Shown: positions 1 through 10,873 of the stretch, piece after piece | How the letters are laid out: each line of letters begins with the position of its first letter | How positions within the stretch are numbered: position 1 is the stretch's first letter | NCBI GenBank assembly: GCA_963965975.1 | Contig: OZ014422.1 | Location: forward strand, 2,806,155 to 2,870,154 | DNA from: Xestospongia bergquistia | Taxonomy: Eukaryota; Porifera; Demospongiae; Haplosclerida; Petrosiidae | Length of the DNA stretch: 64,000 nucleotides | Direction: 5' to 3' | Translations under genes and position numbers: made by a program | Notes under the pieces: generated by a model | What the model saw: the letters and a program-made list of their open reading frames with translations, nothing else | What the model was told of the DNA's origin: nothing | Databases searched by the model: none

Positions 1-110
1 TTCCTTCAAGCCTTCTTTCCTCTTCTTTTATTATTTTTTTAAATTTTATTTTGGGCTATCTAGCCTATCTACACCATACACACACTCATACAATCTCTAA
101 AAATCATATT

Positions 111-174
111 CCCCCTGCCGCCTGGCGGCCAAAAAAATTTTTTTTTAAATCCAAGGCCGCCAGGTGGCGGGGGG
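111..174. repeat. GC-rich inverted repeat (hairpin)
   Basis: Two 20-base arms (111-130 and 155-174), almost perfect reverse complements with two mismatches, flank a 24-base A/T-only-to-A/T-rich loop. The arms are nearly all G and C in an otherwise very AT-rich region, so the strand could fold into a strong stem-loop. A TG dinucleotide run follows at about 190-222. It could be the end of a mobile element or a structured element; function unknown. Confidence 0.8.
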
Positions 175-430
175 AACCTCTGATCTTCTAGAGTGCGTGT
201 GTGTGTGCTGTGTGTGTGTGTAGGTTGGTAGTCCCTTTTCACTTCCTCTGTCTCTCTTCACTCTCTATCCATTCATTATCATCAGTTCAGTTATGACTAC
301 TCTTTTTCTTTCCCTGCAGGAGCAGCACTGTTGAAAAAGGTGAGCTATCTTTCCATCCAACCATCCATTCTTTAGTAATCCAGTTGTTCCAGATAACTTT
401 CTCTTTCTTCCTCTATGCTCTCTACTTGTG

Positions 431-546
431 GACTGACTGACTGGAAGACTCTTGGGGACTGACTGGAGGACTCTTGGGAACTGACTGGAGGACTCTTGGG
501 GACTAACTGGAAGACTCTTGGGGACTAACTGGAAGACTCTTGGGGA
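431..546. repeat. 22-bp tandem repeat, about five units
   Basis: The motif ggggactaactggaagact plus ctt recurs with a period of 22 bases; the ctcttgg landmark sits at about 449, 471, 493, 515 and 537. Units differ by one or two bases. It is a small minisatellite with no coding sense. Confidence 0.85.
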
Positions 547-1047
547 CTCTTCAACTACTTAGACTGTCTTATTTTATTTTTTAAATTTTTTTTTCTTTTT
601 TCTGTAATTTTTTAATGTTTTTTTTATGATTTGTTTTTAATTTAATATTGAAGTTCTCAAAACATTTTTATCTAAATTTTGTCAAAAGTCAATCATCTTA
701 TCTTTAGTTAAAATCTAAAGTTAATTAATCTTCAAATCAAACATTCCAGACTTTTTTAACTTTAAAAAAATTTAGTTAGTTTGACTTCTTTCAACTACAA
801 TGACACTGAAATCTTATACATTATTATACCAATAATTATAGATCATTTTTTTTATTGTTAACTTTTTTAATTGTTAACAATTTTGATTGTTAACAGTTTT
901 GGAAAAATAAAATAACTTTATTAGTTTGTATCATATTATCATTAATGTTTTTTAGCTAAAAGCTATATCATTTAATTAATCTTTTTCTTAATAATTAATT
1001 AAAATCTATTACTGTCTTGCTGTTCTCTTTACGAGTGCAATGTAATA

Positions 1048-1128
1048 TTTCGCGCCAAAATAGTAGTGGTCACGCGTTTGCTGTTCCTTGCTGGGTGCGT
1101 GCTCGACTGCTCGTGATATTTTCCCGCC
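1048..1128. promoter_or_regulatory. Promoter-like patch with two E2F-type sites
   Basis: Two strong matches to the E2F/DP consensus lie about 70 bases apart: tttcgcgccaaaa at 1048-1060 and ttttcccgcc at 1119-1128. The stretch between them is richer in CpG than its surroundings. E2F sites normally mark promoters of cell-cycle genes, but no start codon with a supported gene follows closely. The nearest coding sequence downstream is the broken DNAI2-like gene over 1 kb away. The motif matches are seen; promoter activity is inferred. Confidence 0.4.
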
Positions 1129-2148
1129 TAGCCAACCTGTGAATGTTCATTATCTTCACAAATGGAAACCTTCTTTGACTGGACTCTCTCCCTCCTTTGA
1201 CTGGACTCTTGAGATCATCATCTGTTAAGACAGTTTAATTTGTGTTTCAATGCTTCCACTCCACTAACTTAGTTTATTATTGATTGTGCCAAGAACAAGA
1301 ATATTGAGAGGGAGTGCCAAAAGAATACTTCATATATGTAATTGTGGTTGATCAATGGATGAATAAAACAATGATTTTTTTACCATGTAATACAGTTAAA
1401 GTATGTTTTTCATAGACTCCACTGTCTGGTACAAGTTTCAAGAATGTAACCTTGTTAAGTGCCTTCAATGTAGGTTATTTACATGTGTTCTCAATGAGTA
1501 TTGTACAATTATTGAATGATATGGTCAAGCACATACAATAGATATACAAGACTAGTTAAAATTCATAGATCACAACAATAAAAACTTGTAATTTGCTTTA
1601 TTATATATATAATACACTTACAAGACTTATTAAATATTCATAGACCACAACAATAAGTTATTGAATATTTATTAATCACAGTCTGTAGAGTTAGTCTCCA
1701 ATCAGTCCATTGGTATCCATTACACATCTGATCCCATTGATTTTCCTGTTGGAGAATAGAATAGACAACTTCTAATAGGAAGTAACTATTGCTGCTATAC
1801 ACTTTAAAGACGTTTATTGTTGAACATGATGGAGAGATGGTACAATTAGAACTTGATGTAAGAAATATGGAAACACAAGAAGGTATTGTTAATAAAACAC
1901 TATAAGAACAATACATGTACATAATTACATATGTCTTCTCTACTTATATACTTGAGGTTACTATCAGTTATATATCTATTGATTTTAACAGTTTTACTTT
2001 TAATGTTGACATATTTTATATAATTTTCATGTCGCACTTTTGGAATTAAAACTTAGGTATACACTCTTATTTTAGACAATTCTTACAACAAATAGTATGT
2101 CTAATTTAGTTAATGATTAGTGAGTCAGTGGTTATTAACTCTCATTAG

Positions 2149-4237
2149 ATGATAGTTGTTGATGAACCGCCCACTGCCAGAACTATTAATATACTCCGGT
2201 GAGCTGATGATCAAACATTAGACAAGTGATATGATATTTTCAATTCTAGTGATCCCAATGAAATAAAGAGAACAATTACAAATATATCCTGGTATCCAGA
2301 TGGAGCTCATAAAATAGCTACAGCATGCTCTTCTCTAGAATTTCAAAAATCTCCTGACAGTGTTTGTCTCGATTCATACATATGGGCCATTGGTAACCAT
2401 AGCAACATCTTTGAAACTGTTTAATACATCAAATCATGTTTAGATAATCCTAATCGTCCAGAAATGGCTCTTAAACCCACTTCACCAATGCTCTGTTTGG
2501 AGTATAATCCCAAGGATCCTCACACACTAGCTGGAGGTTGTTACAATGGGCAGATAGGTATGTGAATATATCTTTAAAATCAATGACTTGACTTAATTCT
2601 CATTGTAGTTGTGTTTGATACTCGAAAAGGCTCACAACCTATAGATACGACACCAGTAGAAATTAGTCACAGAGATCCAGTACATAAACTCATCTACCCA
2701 TCATCTAAAACAGGTGAAAAAAATTACCAGATAATGTGATACCAGTAGTTCCAGTACAACCATTATCTGTTATTGTGACCATATTCTTTTAAATCTGAAA
2801 GAACTGTTTTTTAGCAAAACTAGATTCAATTCACTATGTTCATTGTTTTAGGTAATGATGTGTTTTCCACTTCAACTGATGGTAACGTTATGTGGTGGGA
2901 TATTCGTAAACTGGTAGAGCCAGTTGAGACAGTAGTTCTGGAATATTCTGGTTATAAACCAGGTGTTGTTTTGGGTGGAATTACGCTAGAATATGAATCT
3001 ACTATGGTACAAACTTACCATTTTAATTTATTAGTATAACACTTTGTTTGTTTTGGTTTTAGCCAACTAAGTTTATGGTAGGCACTGAACAAGGTGTCAT
3101 CCTCTCTGGTAACCGTAAAGGTAAAACTCCTCAAGACAAACTAACACATGCTTTTGTTGGACATCAAGGACCCATTTATTCTCTACAAGTACAGCCCCTA
3201 CTCATTAAGTAATGATATGATATTATTTCTCTATTAATAGTGTAATCCATTCTATCCTAAATAGTTCTTATCAGTAGGAGATTGGACCGCTAAGGTAATA
3301 TTTATTGAGATCACATGACTACTGGTAAGAACATCCTTATAGATCTGGTCAGAAGATGCCAAAGAATCTCCTATCATGTGGACAAGGTAATGAACTACCT
3401 ATATCTCATTCATTCCATTATTATTGTGTATTGTTTAGGTTTAATACAACTCCATTAACTTTAAAGCTGTTGGAGTCCGACACGACCTGGTGTGTTTTTC
3501 ACAACATCTATGGGAGGGTCTCTAAATGTTTGGGATCTTTGCTTGAAGCAAACCACACCCACTCTCACAATACAAGTACACATGTTCATGTTAAAATGTA
3601 TTTTAATTGTATTCTTGAAGGTTTGTGATGATCCTTTGCATGGTATCAGAGTACATGAACAAGGAAGACTTGTAGCTTGTGGATCTCATTCAGGTAATAC
3701 AACTGTATTGGAGTTATCAGAAGCTCTGTCTTCACTACAACCCAATGAAAAACAAAACATTAATGCTGTATGTTCATAAATACTTTGAATGTTTCATGTC
3801 ATGTGTTGGTTATAGATTTTTGAGCGTGAAACAAGAAGAGAGAAAATACTAGAAGGTAGAAGAAGGGAATTGAAATTGAAAGCTAAGCAGGCAGCAGCTA
3901 CTGCAGGTGGAGGTGGAGGAGGAGAAGGAGGAGGAGGGGGAGGGTGAGATCACATACCAGTGATATTATATTAGTATTTCTTGTATAGAGATGAAGAGGA
4001 GGAAGATCCTATTAAAAAAGCTGAGGATGACTTTTGGTACACACTCAATCAAGAAAAGAAAGAATTAGATACTCGTGAGAAAAAGAGACAAGATGCTCTG
4101 ATGCCAAAACATCAACCAACTCCAATTCCTGAAGAGAGCTCGGAACAAACTGTAGCAGAAGGCAAGGTAAGATATTTAGTTATAAATTGTGCCACTTGTA
4201 AATTGTTAATATGATTTAGGAAGAAGACACAACATGA
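2149..4237 (+). pseudogene. DNAI2: DNAI2-like dynein intermediate chain, degraded
   Basis: DNAI2 is a WD-repeat intermediate chain that docks outer-arm dynein on ciliary microtubules. Exons by splice sites include 2149-2198, 2250-2392, 2444-2557, 2609-2713, 2852-3006 and from 3063 on. The WD core is recognisable ([50 protein letters not shown]), followed by the charged tail (IFERETRREKILEG) and a Gly/Glu-rich segment; the stop is at 4235-4237. Three lesions are visible. The N-terminal third is absent. A TAG at about 3262 follows NPFYPK where the family has a sense codon. A one-base deletion near 3471 separates FKAV from WSPTRPGVFF. The remaining exons are open with good splice sites, so decay looks recent. 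A sequencing error or an unusual splice skipping the stop cannot be excluded. Confidence 0.65.
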
Positions 4238-4388
4238 TGTACTTTAATGATACTAACCAGTCAATGTTTTATGTGTATGTCATTGGATACTATCTCTTGT
4301 CTCTCCTTCCATTACTGTTCCTTTCTCATAACCACTATATCTCAGGAATTACTTAGTTCAATACAAAACTACTGTTATTGTTTGTACA

Positions 4389-4470
4389 TCATATCAGTAT
4401 TAATAAAACATTAATAGTTACATGTAATATCAAAGTCACTATTACATTATATGCATACAAACTTTTTTAA
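4389..4470. repeat. Duplicated 3' flank of hydroxylase copies
   Basis: About 80 bases here are nearly identical to 8070-8151. Both lie just beyond the 3' end of a hydroxylase copy on the minus strand. The third copy (34429-35294) lacks this flank. The first two copies therefore share a duplication history that the third does not. Confidence 0.85.
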
Positions 4471-4479
4471 TAAAATTTG

Positions 4480-4835
4480 TTATTTCTTGTTAATTGTTAT
4501 TACTTCATTATATGCCACATATGAGAGATCAGTGCCACAAAGTTTGTCCCAAATGGTAAAGAATGCTCCAAAATTACCTTTATTATGAGAATGATAATAA
4601 TCGTGAGCTTGTGCACCTGGTCTGAAAGGAAAATATCTAAATGGCATAAACCATAAATCATAGCCTGAGTGACTATCCATTGATTCTATGATACGTATAC
4701 ACAACCACACCCAAAATGTATAGATGTGACTTTAAGAAATGGTCCTGTAATCAATGGTAAAGCTCCAGTAATTAATTTCTCTAATGGATGAGGATGACAA
4801 TAGGATATATAAGATGGTGATGAATTCAGTAGAAG
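4480..4835 (-). pseudogene. Fatty-acid-hydroxylase fragment (C-terminal)
   Basis: This is a truncated third copy of the hydroxylase at 8159-9024 and 34429-35294. The open part on the minus strand (4710 to 4480) gives the C-terminal 76 residues including SGYDLWFMPFRYFPFRPG and GNFGAFFTIWDKLCGTDL. Upstream, homology fades by about 4835 with small deletions, and the exons carrying the first two histidine boxes are missing. The last histidine box reads HDYYH instead of HDYHH, so a presumed metal ligand is lost. It cannot encode an active enzyme. Confidence 0.85.
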
Positions 4836-5200
4836 TCTTTACCTCAGTACATAACCTATAGTTCTTTTAATGATTGTTCATCATAATAAACTGCATTATT
4901 TAAATGATATTATTCTGGCATGCTTGTAGCAAATTGACCAATGAAATCAGGTTTGTGATATCGTGTTGACAGTGTGGCAAAAATAAGATGTATCCTGTGT
5001 TTAACATAATTATTATAGTCAGAAAAAAGACATCTTTAATAAAGATCCATGACAACGGTGTACCAGAAATACGTGGGCGTTTCACACACCCTGTGATTAA
5101 TCTTGTTAACGATATTCATACCCAACAGTTGTTAATATTATAATAATCCTCTTCATTATTATGATATAACCTATGTTCTGTCTCTTTTTTCTCTACTGTA
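4836..5200. other. Intergenic; Kelch gene promoter
   Basis: No supported gene. This is the upstream region of the Kelch gene that starts at 5201. It is AT-rich with pyrimidine runs just before the start codon. No clear TATA box or other site stands out. Confidence 0.4.
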
Positions 5201-7800
5201 ATGGCAACATCTAGCCGAGACGAGTTCCCCAGGCCTCGATCTGGAGCTATAGTGTTTGTTTATAACCATCAGTTAATGGTATGGGGTGGTATGACACAGA
5301 TCATAATGGGAGAAGGAGATGATCGGTTTCTAGTACAGATTGATTTACCTGGTCAGTCATTGAAGTATCATTTAGTAAAATGACTACTTATGTTGTGTCG
5401 TAAAAATAAAAATATATACTACTATAGAACAGTTTTAATATATGGAGTGATCACGTGTTGTCATTTTCAAGAAAGTCCAAGCATGGTCCTACTAATGGTA
5501 CCATCATTGAGGGCAAAAATTGGCAAATTTGTATTGGCAAGCTTTGTTTTAAAGTTTGCACTGAGTGGAATACAAAACGTATTGAGAATAAAATATATAA
5601 TAATGCAACTTAATTTAAATGCTTTTATTAAGAAACAAAGCTATAAACACATTCTGTACATTATACTTAATACTACATACCAAATGTAATCTGGTAGATC
5701 AATGAAACATGAGCAGACATAATTATATTAACTTTTTGTAAGCAGAACAATCATGTGAACAATAGTAATTTTGTCCATTTGTTTATGAACCTCTATCCCA
5801 AGCTGTAAAAATATTTTAATTATTTTAGATACTGATACAGAAGGTCCTGTACTTGAAATATTGGATCTGGAGTCCTATCAGTGGAGAAGGCAACAAACAC
5901 ATGGAAAAATACCAGACATTGGGAGAAGCTCATTTCACGTCATTATTGATGATCACTTATATTTATTTGGTGGTAATAATGATAAAGGTTACTGCAATAA
6001 TCTTTATAAGCTTGATCTGAATGAGTATAACTGGATTGAATTAAGTGATCGTCCAAACTCTCCACCACCCATGGCATTAGGTGGTACAGTATCATACAAT
6101 GGAACATTAATACTATTTGGCGGTGTTGGACATAAGTTTAGAAAAAGTCTTTATGGAGCTACTTTTGAATGGAGTCAGAGTTTTGGTTATATTTTTGAAC
6201 ACGGGTGGAACAACTATCTCATGGAATATGACCCTGTGTCTGGTACATGATTAATGTAATACAAACTTTAATAATTTAACAATGTTAAGGAACATAACAG
6301 TTTTAAAGTTGTAGTTAATCCTATATTTTATAGAGCATTGGAGAGAACTCAACTGTTCTGGTCATCGACCTCCACCATCATCACGTTTTAGTTTTAATAA
6401 AATTGATCGCAGTCATGCCCTCCTGTTTGGCGGCAAACAAGAAAAATATACTGTCACTTATGATCATGTTTTTATACTAGATATGGACACAGGAGTAAGT
6501 ATATTAATTATATACATAGATACATATATGAAATGACAAGTATAAGTATAGATAACTGCTGTTTAGAATGTGTTTTGTTATTAACTAATCACAATTAGTA
6601 AGTAGACAGCAAGTATAGACTTTAATAACTTGATCCAACCAAAAAAAACAATTGAGCAATAGTCAATTCAGTCAGTTCAATGTATGTTGCTATATTAAAG
6701 CACTTTGTATCAGTGACATTATTTAAGTAACTTCAAAAGTATGATTAGTGTCTACAGGTGTCACTAAATGGTGGAAGAGGAATCACAACTGAGGCGCATT
6801 GCAAAATCTATCACCAAACTGATATGTTCTTTCTTATAGCAATGGAGTGGACCATTTAAGCCTGTCCAAGATGAGAAATGGCCACGTGCTCGAGGGCTAC
6901 ATGCAGCTGCTTGCCTTGTTGATCCAGAGTCAAAGATAGCTGAGGAGGAACAATATGTTATAGTAGTATGGGGTCAGGGAGTTGATGCTAAACACGTTCC
7001 TGATATTTGGATTCTTCATGTTCAGTCTATGAAGTGGAAGGAGGTTAGCTATATTATATACTTAGACTATCTATTAACAATGTTGTATTTTTCAATAGTT
7101 TATTGTTCCTTCAACTCTGAGACCAAGAATGTTCCACATGTGCTGTAGTGATCATTTACAGGTCAAACAAACTGATGTTATTATATATGGAGGTAATAAA
7201 CAGAGACAGTCAAAATTTGATAGAAATGTCATCACCAGTCCTGTCATTATAAGATTTGGTAAGTCTTATCCATTTCAGCCATATTTTCTTTTTCATAGAA
7301 CTGGGTATAAATTGGAAAATTATTGATAGAATTAATATAATAGACAGTAACATAGTCTCTGTAAATTTTCCAAGTTTGAGTGTTTATGAAAGGGCCAGAT
7401 AAGAGAGACACTGACTTTTCTTTTATACACATACATATTTATTTTTTATCCTTGAAAGATGCTTCAAACCACCAAATCTTTGACTCCACTTTTTATAATC
7501 ACTATCGTAGATAAAACTGTAATGTCCTTTGATTATTTCATCAAAATAAGAAATATTCAATCTTACTGAAGTAGGACTAGACTAACTTTAAACTCATGCA
7601 TGTATTAGTTATTGTTAATTTATGTAGGGTCAGTCCAGAGGTTAGATGAACAGTGTATACAATGTTTACTATCAAATATGGACTATGTAGAACCAATGTT
7701 GAACATGCTACCTCCTCCATTGAAACTGAAAGTACTTCATTATCAAGAAAATTGTGAATTAACAATTATCTATCCTTTGGAAGCAAATTTCAAGTGTTAA
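5201..7800 (+). CDS. Kelch-repeat protein
   Basis: Six exons join in frame to 420 codons: 5201-5351, 5829-6242, 6334-6494, 6840-7043, 7099-7258 and 7628-7800. The product is a Kelch beta-propeller, a fold used for protein binding. Kelch blades show the usual pattern of paired glycines and a later Trp: VWGG, then LYLFGGNNDKGY with YNWIEL, LILFGGVG, ALLFGGKQ with DMDTGQW, VVWGQG with SMKWKE, and VIIYGG. No BTB, F-box or other partner domain precedes the propeller, so it is not a typical Cullin adaptor. The C-terminal 57 residues have no fold I recognise. No signal peptide or membrane segment is seen. The first intron is long (477 bp). A polyadenylation signal lies at 7831. The exact orthologue is not recognised. 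Confidence 0.85.
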
Positions 7801-7830
7801 ATATTTGCTTTATTTTGTTGTACTTAAGTA

Positions 7831-7836
7831 AATAAA
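7831..7836 (+). terminator. Polyadenylation signal of Kelch gene
   Basis: A canonical aataaa hexamer lies 31 bases after the Kelch stop codon, in the right orientation and distance to direct 3' end formation. Confidence 0.6.
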
Positions 7837-8158
7837 ATGATTCATTCTACTTCAATGGAGAATAAGAAATAATATATCAATGACATTTTTCTTGTTAGAA
7901 AAGTAGATTGTCATAAGTAGAACCAGTTAGTTATTTTAAGATTATACTGGAAGTAGATTAGCCTGCCATAGATGATATTGTATCAGAATCTTGGTTAAGT
8001 ATAATGGGGTTTGTTTCAGAGGTTACTGAATAATGTAGACCATTGATAGTAGAGTATAATACCTTGTGTCATATTAGTATTAATAAAACATTAATAGTTA
8101 CATGTAATATCAAAGTCACTATTACATTATATGCATATAAACTTTTTTAACGTAATTG
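7837..8158. other. Intergenic between convergent genes
   Basis: No gene seen. It holds the 3' flanks of the Kelch gene (+) and the hydroxylase (-), including the roughly 80-base duplicated flank at 8070-8151. Confidence 0.5.
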
Positions 8159-9024
8159 TTATTTCTTGTTAATTGTTTCATTATATGCCACATATGAGAG
8201 ATCAGTGCCACAAAGTTTGTCCCAAATGGTAAAGAATGCTCCAAAATTACCTTTATTATGAGAATGATGATAATCATGAACTTGTGCACCTGGTCTGAAA
8301 GGAAAATATCTAAATGGCATAAACCATAAATCATAGCCTGAGTGAGCATCCATTGATTCTATGATACGTATACACAACCACACCCAAAATGTATAGATGT
8401 GACTTTTAAGAAGAAATGGTCCTGTAAGTACTGGCAAAGCTCCTGTAAGGAAGTTCTCTATTGGATGGGCATATTGATATGACAATGAGATAGGGTAATT
8501 ATAACGATGATGGGTCTTATGGATGGTCTTATAAAGATATGGTGTATGGAGGAGACGATGGGTCCAGTAAAACTGAGTATCAACAATTATCATAAATATT
8601 GGAATCTGTATTATCATTTCTGTCCTAAGAACAAAGGATGATTATATATTTAGTGTCTAGGTTTGTTTTACCATGATGGAAGTGGTCCATCAAATGTCAT
8701 CCTTTGTTTTAATAGCAGATATGAGAATGGCAAACCTAAAGGTTGTATTATAAAATGAAACACTGCTACCACCTTAATACACTTGATTAGTTGTGGTCTT
8801 GAGAACTTTGTAGGCTGAAGAATCATATAACATATAATATATGTACAATGTTTATTTTTACTTACTGGAGATGTTTGAATCTTTGCATCTTCAAACAATG
8901 AATATCTTTCAATTATTTCGTAGAATAAAAATAACAGCACAGTGACGCTAGTATGAATTATCAAAGTAGTCACTGTAAACCATATCATTTCTCCCCAGTT
9001 GACAAGCCCTAGAAAATTATCCAT
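8159..9024 (-). CDS. Fatty-acid/sterol hydroxylase (FAXDC2-like), copy 2
   Basis: Three exons on the minus strand (8866-9024, 8672-8814, 8159-8624) join in frame to 255 codons plus stop. It belongs to the fatty-acid-hydroxylase superfamily: membrane di-iron enzymes that oxidise sterols or fatty acyl chains, usually in the ER. FAXDC2 is the closest human relative I recognise. Histidine boxes HRLLH (123-127), HKTHH (136-140) and HDYHH (217-221) are intact, along with AHPIE after the second box. Hydrophobic segments near residues 11-36 and in exons 2 and 3 fit membrane anchors. It is nearly identical to the copy at 34429-35294 and shares its promoter start, but the THOC1 gene that should stand opposite is reduced to a fragment. 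Substrate unknown. Confidence 0.9.
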
Positions 9025-9069
9025 TTTGTAGCCACGCCTTTACAATACATTCGCCCACTCGCTATTATA

Positions 9070-9245
9070 AGAGTAGCTGAAGCTGATATCAGTTTCCACT
9101 GTGCTCCGTTCTTTCGTTCAGATTGCAACATTTGTCCATGAACACAAGTTGTTTGATGTCATTGAGAGCAATATAAAAACTTGGATTTTCTATAGTTCAG
9201 GTAAAATCCTCTTATTTCATGACCTTAGATAGCTTTCCATCTCTT
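9070..9245 (+). pseudogene. THOC1: Decayed THOC1 exon fragment
   Basis: This stretch matches THOC1 coding sequence at about 35628-35805, for example gctgatatcag with ctccgttct, aagttgtttgatgt, taaaaacttgga and agttcaggtaaaatcctctt. It has many substitutions and broken frames. It lies directly upstream of hydroxylase copy 2, just as THOC1 lies upstream of copy 3, but about 240 bases of the THOC1 5' end present in the intact locus have been deleted. It is the far end of a segmental duplication. Confidence 0.85.
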
Positions 9246-9830
9246 AGAATACACCATATTTTGTGGTCATATATACCACTTTATGACAACGTGGCTCTCT
9301 GAGTTTTAAGATGGAAGTTGGAACTGAGTATGTTAATTAATTAGTGCATGCACAAACACACATACAGATATTTGTGTGTATGTGTGTGTGTTATCTATTA
9401 TGTGTAACAAACCTGCTAATGAGTGATTTGTAAAAGATATTAACCCAATAGCAAATCTTTTATGAAATTCCAAGTTGTTGTTATTGTTGCCAGGTACTCT
9501 GTCCTTAAACTTTGATTTCAATTATTGAAATCAACAATAACCCTCTATTATCATTTAGTGTACAGTAGTGCTCAATGGGCCCAAAATAACTGTTTAAGCA
9601 CCTACTTGCCATTATCAAGTCTTCATAGCTAGTGAGACTTACAATATCATTATTAAAACAGAGAACCAAGAACTAGAAACACTGAAATATAGTTTTGGTT
9701 CTCCTATTTCTTTTTCCTACTCGTGATCACAAGCACAATTGCAAGATTGCAAGGATTTTTCACAATGTTCTAAGACTAAAGTGCACTTGGGAACAGGCTA
9801 CAACACTTCCTCATTAGTCAAAAAAGTTCA
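9246..9830. other. Intergenic, no gene seen
   Basis: Contains a TG run near 9373-9391 and a short perfect inverted repeat near 9513-9533 (tgatttcaa, tta, ttgaaatca). No coding sequence is supported. Confidence 0.5.
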
Positions 9831-10858
9831 CAGAATAATAGTTTCTTGCTAACTCATAACCTTTCAGTTAAGTGAAATTTTACCTGCTTATCATTCATTA
9901 AGAATATAGCTGAGCATGCATATTACTACATGATAAGTGTTATTAAGATTGTAATTATTTGATACTGTACTGCTTCTATCCACTCTATGTGTTCCTACAG
10001 TTTCTTCCAAATTTTAATAATGTCCAGTTGTTGCTATAAGTCCTATACATAAAATATTAAAGTGTTAAGTATGTGGGCCCAATGTTCAGACTGTCCCACT
10101 GGGCCATGCCCAAAGGTCAGACCGTTCCACTGTACTTCTGTACACAAAGTTTATGAAAGCTTCATGAGAAAGCTTTTTTAGTACATTCTTGAGGTGAATC
10201 TTTGATGAAAGTACTCTAAGGGATTGATCCAGTAAAATCAACAAAAAAGAGGATTAAAAGTATTCCTTCCTCATTATATATTGATCAGTAGAGATAGCTC
10301 AAAAGCTTGAATATATCACTATAAAAATGGATTGGTTCATTTAATCAATCCATTGTCATTTTTGTTGCATAGTACATAATTATATACTGAGAAGTATAGT
10401 AAACGTCACTTTATTTATATACTACAGTTGCCCAAACAGAAAACAGATGTAGGTAAAAACAACAGATGCTCTACCCTTCCTTGTTACTACAATGTAAACA
10501 TAAGAAGTAAATAGACTACGTTATGTATACAAATTAAAGTGGTTATTATCTAATGAGATGTTATATCAACTATATTATTTGTCATTAGTATATTATTAAT
10601 GAGAGCATAGTAGTGTTTATTAAATTTCTCAATGTGTCATCTTATATTATATATCATGAAAATGAACATAGATTGGTTAAATCATTTAATCCATTTTATA
10701 AATGTAGTAGTCCTAATTGTTTTGGGCCACATGGTAACTATAGAGGTATGTCTACTCTCATTGTCTTTTATTTTTGCATTTTATTATCATTAAGTACCAT
10801 ATAAGAATAAACCACTGACTAACAACACACATCCCAACCTAAAGTTTAATTAAGTGAT
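9831..10858. repeat. Tandem duplication unit A (~1.03 kb)
   Basis: Nearly identical to 10874-11901; every landmark is offset by 1043 bases and only scattered single-base differences are seen. About 490 bases of unique left part are followed by a complete MITE (10321-10701). A 15-base spacer separates the two units, so this is a recent direct duplication of a MITE together with its flank. Confidence 0.95.
10321..10701. mobile_element. MITE-like element, copy in unit A
   Basis: Terminal inverted repeats of about 44 bases (10321-10364 and 10658-10701) pair as reverse complements with mismatches. Each end carries the core attggttnnatttaa, which is itself close to palindromic. The internal segment around 10430-10530 matches, in reverse orientation, the inside of the element at 14745-15072. 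There is no transposase coding region, as expected for a non-autonomous DNA transposon. The target-site duplication may be TA but is uncertain. Confidence 0.75.
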
Positions 10859-10873
10859 AATAAGAATAATAAA

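Larger units (their letters stand above)
1..2148. other. Gene-poor region with simple repeats
   Basis: No convincing coding gene was found in this stretch. It holds the GC-rich hairpin (111-174), a TG repeat, a possible 20-base exon-like segment at 320-339 bounded by a good acceptor and donor, a 22-bp tandem repeat (about 431-546), long A/T-rich stretches, and a promoter-like patch near 1045-1130. The missing 5' exons of the DNAI2-like gene that begins at 2149 were looked for here and not found. Confidence 0.6.

Noticed and set aside
1638-1922. 94-codon minus-strand frame
   Set aside because: Composition is Ser/Cys/Tyr-rich as expected from AT-rich noise; no splice context or homology. Also checked as a possible missing DNAI2 exon on the other strand without success.
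10613-10804. Conserved 63-codon frame, repeated at 11656-11847
   Set aside because: It overlaps the right terminal repeat of the MITE and is duplicated only because the whole 1.03-kb unit is. No homology to a known protein, and no splice context beyond a chance donor-like site.
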